A model generated the notes under the pieces. The model saw only the letters and a program-made list of their open reading frames with translations, ran no database searches and was not told the origin of the DNA. A stretch of DNA of 64,000 bases from an uncultured Flavobacteriaceae bacterium. Lineage in GTDB: Bacteria; Bacteroidota; Bacteroidia; Flavobacteriales; Flavobacteriaceae. Shown here one piece after another: positions 61,481 through 64,000 of the stretch. Position numbers and translations under genes: made by a program. The DNA lies in contig CALSUF010000003.1 in assembly GCA_943789465.1 (NCBI GenBank), positions 124,001-188,000 of the forward strand. The letters are read 5' to 3'. Numbering within the stretch: position 1 is the stretch's first letter; each line of letters starts with the position of its first letter.

Positions 61481-61852
61481 TTAGTAACTAGTTTCTATTT
61501 CGGTAATCTTGGCATCACCCCAAAGGTTTTCTATATCGTAGTACTCTCTAATATGTTTTTGAAAGACATGAACTACAACATGGACGTAATCCATCAATAC
61601 CCATTCGCCATTTTCACTACCTTCAACATGCCAAGGTTTATCTTTGGTGTTCTTACTTACTTTTTTTTGTATAGAACTAACAATGGCATTGACTTGAGTA
61701 TTAGATGTTCCATCACAAATGATGAAATAATCGCATACTGTATTTTCGATAGCTCTTAGGTCTAGAATAGTGATATTTTGACCTTTAACGTCTTCAATTC
61801 CATTTATGGTGAAAGTGATGAGTTCGTCTGCGCTAGGTGTTTTTTTTGTCAT
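61481..61852 (-). CDS. rsfS: Ribosomal silencing factor RsfS
   Basis: Binds uL14 and blocks subunit joining when nutrients are short. 123 aa with the signature CDYFIICDGTSNTQVNAI, DKPWHVEGSENGEWVLMDY and HVFQKHIREYYDIENLW. First gene of the operon rsfS-ftsH-LUD-cdsA-psd-acyl-CoA-binding protein, with a -7 box 17 nt before the ATG. Confidence 0.96.
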   Translation of the reverse strand: MTKKTPSADELITFTINGIEDVKGQNITILDLRAIENTVCDYFIICDGTSNTQVNAIVSSIQKKVSKNTKDKPWHVEGSENGEWVLMDYVHVVVHVFQKHIREYYDIENLWGDAKITEIETSY

Positions 61853-61869
61853 GAATTAATTTTACTGTG

Positions 61870-61877
61870 CAAATTTA
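61870..61877 (-). promoter_or_regulatory. -7 box of rsfS-ftsH-lipid operon
   Basis: TAAATTTG on the minus strand, exact TAnnTTTG match, 17 nt before the rsfS ATG. Confidence 0.5.
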
Positions 61878-61946
61878 TTACTTTTTTGGCTCTAAACCCC
61901 TTATATTGTCTTAATAATATTATAATTTAGAGCCTCAATTTGAACT

Positions 61947-62675
61947 ATGCAAATAATCAAACTTAATGCCACTGATTCTACCAATAATTATTTAAAACAA
62001 TTATTGGTAGATACTGCTTTAGAAGATTTTTGTGTGGTGACTACTAATCACCAAATCAAAGGGAAAGGGCAAATGGGTGCTGAGTGGGTTTCTGAGAAAG
62101 ATAAAAACCTTACATTTAGCGTTTTAAAGAAAAATCCATCCGTTGTATTGCCCCAACAATTCCTTTTAAGTATCCTCGTTTCCTTGTCTATTATCAAAAC
62201 GCTTGAGGATTATAATATCCCAAAATTAGCGATTAAATGGCCTAACGACATTTTGTCAGACCATTATAAAATTTCAGGTATTTTAATTGAAAATTTAATT
62301 AAATCTAATAAAATCGATTTTTCTGTGATTGGGATTGGACTAAATGTTAATCAAGAATTTTTCAAAGGATTACCTAAGGTGAGCTCCTTAAAATCTATTT
62401 TAGGAATGTCAATTGACAAGGATGAATTACTTCATAAACTCATAAATAATCTTAAAATTTATTTTGAGTTGTATGCCGAAAAAGGAAAAGGTGTTTTAAA
62501 TGCAGAATACGAATCCTACCTGTTTCGAAAAGACAAGCCTTCTACATTTGAATTGCCTAGTCATAATCTATTTACAGGGATCATTAGGGGTGTAACAGAC
62601 GCAGGTAAATTGCGCGTTCAAATGGAAAACACAACACAAGAGTTTAACTTGAAAGAGTTGAAATTGTTGTATTAA
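61947..62675 (+). CDS. birA: Biotin--[acetyl-CoA-carboxylase] ligase
   Basis: Attaches biotin to the biotin carboxyl carrier protein. 242 aa without an N-terminal winged helix, so it is the non-repressor class. Motifs: LNATDSTNNYLKQL, GKGQMGAEWVSEKDKNLTF (biotin/AMP loop), KWPNDIL and KISGILIEN. Its TAA overlaps the stop of the convergent SRPBCC gene. No exact -7 box. Confidence 0.95.
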   Translation: MQIIKLNATDSTNNYLKQLLVDTALEDFCVVTTNHQIKGKGQMGAEWVSEKDKNLTFSVLKKNPSVVLPQQFLLSILVSLSIIKTLEDYNIPKLAIKWPNDILSDHYKISGILIENLIKSNKIDFSVIGIGLNVNQEFFKGLPKVSSLKSILGMSIDKDELLHKLINNLKIYFELYAEKGKGVLNAEYESYLFRKDKPSTFELPSHNLFTGIIRGVTDAGKLRVQMENTTQEFNLKELKLLY

Positions 62676-63067
62676 ATTTTCTTAGGAATATTAAGTGCCA
62701 AGGTTTCAATAAATTTTGAGATGGGGGCTTTAATCATCATGGCCATCATGGCATTAAAATCTCCCTCAAACGTTAACTGAACATCACTTTGAGTTACAGA
62801 AAGGGATTCAATTTTAGCTGTTAAAGAAAAGTCTAATTTTCCGCCAGCAGCACCTAATATAATAGTATGTGGAGATACCATTGATTTTTTCTTTAAAACT
62901 ATTTCGGGCATTCCACTCAAGGCAAATACAAATGTGTCGGAGTCGATAAGTTTAAACTTATTGATATTTTCGGGCATTAATTGTTCAAAATTTTCAACAT
63001 TCGTTAAAAAATTAAATACCTCTTGAGCTGATTTTTCAAGACTCACTTTTGTTGATTCTAGTTTCAT
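62672..63067 (-). CDS. SRPBCC (START-like) family protein
   Basis: A 131-aa protein with the helix-grip pattern: VSLEKSAQEVFNFLTNVENFEQLMPE, then alternating strands and a long C-terminal helix. Such proteins bind hydrophobic ligands; no ligand can be named. It is 8 nt after pyrE and likely co-transcribed. Confidence 0.82.
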   Translation of the reverse strand: MKLESTKVSLEKSAQEVFNFLTNVENFEQLMPENINKFKLIDSDTFVFALSGMPEIVLKKKSMVSPHTIILGAAGGKLDFSLTAKIESLSVTQSDVQLTFEGDFNAMMAMMIKAPISKFIETLALNIPKKI

Positions 63068-63075
63068 ATCTAAAT

Positions 63076-63720
63076 TTATTTACCTGTCCACTCAGACGGA
63101 TTTGAATTCCATTTTGATAAAATATCCACTTCATTTTGGTTGATAAAGTTAGTGTCTAAAGCTTGTTCTAGCAAACTTTCGTAATTACTAAGTGTAAAAA
63201 GATTGACATTGTTGGTTTCAAAATTTTCTTTCGAAACATCAAACCCATAGGTGAAAATCGCAACCATTCCTTTTACATTAACTTCAGCTGCTTTTAAAGC
63301 ATCTACTGCGACCAGACTGCTCTTTCCTGTACTGATTAGATCTTCGACGACAACAACATTTTGTCCTTTTTCAATAAACCCTTCAATTTGATTTTGCCGA
63401 CCATGCTTTTTTGCTTCTGGACGCACATACACAAAAGGAAGTCCAAGATATTCTGCAACCAAAGCTCCAATACCAATGGCGCCAGTGGCTACACCTGCAA
63501 TGACATCTGGTTTTCCGAACTCTATTTCTATGTTTTTAGCAATTTCTTCTTTGATATAGTTTCTAACAATTGGAAACGATAATACCAAACGGTTGTCGCA
63601 ATAGATTGGAGACTTCCATCCTGAAGCCCAAGTAAAGGGGTTTTTTTGGTTTAATTTTATGGCATTTATTTGAAGTAAAACTTCTGCAGTTTTTTTGGCA
63701 ATACTTTTGTTAAAAATCAT
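63076..63720 (-). CDS. pyrE: Orotate phosphoribosyltransferase
   Basis: Converts orotate and PRPP to OMP in pyrimidine synthesis. PRPP motif VVVVEDLISTGKSS, FTWASGWKSPIYCDNR near the N-terminus, and ATGAIGIGALVAEYLGLPFVYVRPE (middle). 214 aa. The -7 box is 4 nt from the ATG, suggesting a leaderless mRNA. Diverges from a NUDIX-type gene. Confidence 0.96.
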   Translation of the reverse strand: MIFNKSIAKKTAEVLLQINAIKLNQKNPFTWASGWKSPIYCDNRLVLSFPIVRNYIKEEIAKNIEIEFGKPDVIAGVATGAIGIGALVAEYLGLPFVYVRPEAKKHGRQNQIEGFIEKGQNVVVVEDLISTGKSSLVAVDALKAAEVNVKGMVAIFTYGFDVSKENFETNNVNLFTLSNYESLLEQALDTNFINQNEVDILSKWNSNPSEWTGK

Positions 63721-63724
63721 GTGT

Positions 63725-63732
63725 CAAAATTA
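63725..63732 (-). promoter_or_regulatory. -7 box of pyrE, near-leaderless
   Basis: TAATTTTG on the minus strand, exact TAnnTTTG match, 4 nt before the pyrE ATG. Confidence 0.5.
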
Positions 63733-63779
63733 CTAAAAATAACTACTTTTACTTTCTATTAACTTGTTTTTAATTAACA

Positions 63780-64000
63780 ATGTATAAAATATTTGTTGGT
63801 AATAAACCAATAGTTCTCACAACTGAGCTAGAGCCTGAAACAAATTTCAAGAATTTTTCGATTGATTCAGTAGATATCAACAAAGTACTTGCGAAACTCA
63901 AAAAAGATAAATACGGCTCTGTTCGTCTTGTTGGAACCGACAAAGATGTACTTCTCAAAAAATTTCTGTCCTTATTGCCCAATGTAATTGCTGGAGGTGG
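63780..64000 (+). CDS. NUDIX hydrolase-like protein, N-terminal fragment
   Basis: An open frame from the ATG at 63780 continues past the window edge (73 complete codons). It begins MYKIFVGNKPIVLTTELE and ends ...NVIAGGG, the region just before a NUDIX box in the flavobacterial family that sits next to pyrE. Only the N-terminal part is present, so the catalytic box cannot be checked. Confidence 0.7.
   Translation, partial: MYKIFVGNKPIVLTTELEPETNFKNFSIDSVDINKVLAKLKKDKYGSVRLVGTDKDVLLKKFLSLLPNVIAGG

Noticed and set aside
1-64000. tRNA, rRNA, CRISPR, insertion sequence, prophage or defence genes
   Set aside because: All gaps are below 300 bp and were read; no cloverleaf, direct-repeat array, transposase, integrase or known defence family was recognised.

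Overview
The window is AT-rich chromosomal DNA from a member of the Bacteroidota, almost certainly a marine-type Flavobacteriaceae; the genus cannot be told from what is visible. Pointers are the type IX secretion components PorT and Plug (DUF5103), a TamL-type Omp85 lipoprotein, a six-subunit Na+-translocating NADH:quinone reductase, many lipoproteins with short lipoboxes, the general lack of Shine-Dalgarno sequences, and a recurring TAnnTTTG element (the Bacteroidota -7 box) just upstream of operons. About 66 protein genes are packed tightly, several with overlapping ends. I see no rRNA, tRNA, CRISPR array, insertion sequence, prophage or defence island, and no gap above 300 bases.

Layout. 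1-6.5 kb: truncated lipoprotein, accD, class II aldolase, TamL, a SPOUT RNA methyltransferase and PorT. 6.5-13.2 kb: ubiE/menG, TrkA-TrkH potassium uptake, an aminotransferase, a front-end-type desaturase, rsmG. 13.2-19.3 kb: DUF6029 outer-membrane protein with a TlpA-like thioredoxin, pruA, apaG, T9SS Plug. 19.5-27 kb: nqrABCDEF, an unknown 125-aa gene and a lipoprotein ApbE able to load FMN on NqrB and NqrC. 27-33.9 kb: methyltransferase, DUF3050, map, HAD phosphatase, gpmI, GNAT, pepE, a carboxypeptidase-regulatory-like protein and TatA. 33.9-41.6 kb: one leftward operon for oxidative kynurenine catabolism (kynU, kmo, RidA, aldehyde dehydrogenase, SDR, 3-hydroxyanthranilate dioxygenase, ACMSD-like), ending in an O-methyltransferase. 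41.6-49.4 kb: msrA, a coiled-coil protein with a decayed zinc ribbon, Nif3, lpxK, gap, lipA, and a small operon of a four-cysteine membrane protein, an ECF sigma factor and an NRAMP-like transporter. 49.4-57 kb: aquaporin, murB, aminotransferase, aspartyl protease with PDZ, DUF1573, valS. 57-64 kb: the operon rsfS-ftsH-LUD-cdsA-psd-acyl-CoA-binding protein, then birA, an SRPBCC protein, pyrE and the start of a NUDIX-type gene.

Most of this is core metabolism and envelope biogenesis. The points most worth a second look are the NRAMP-like/ECF/four-cysteine operon with atypical transporter motifs; two unrelated proteins (AccD and the C4-ribbon protein) that lost all zinc-ribbon cysteines while keeping their surroundings; an SDR with a degenerate YxxxK site inside the kynurenine operon; a perfect 12-bp inverted repeat upstream of pruA; a repeat-like in-frame insertion in trkH; and four genes whose -7 box lies 4-5 nt before the start codon, predicting leaderless mRNAs. 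I do not see a clearly new multi-gene system. All functional calls come from reading the sequence; no database search was run.
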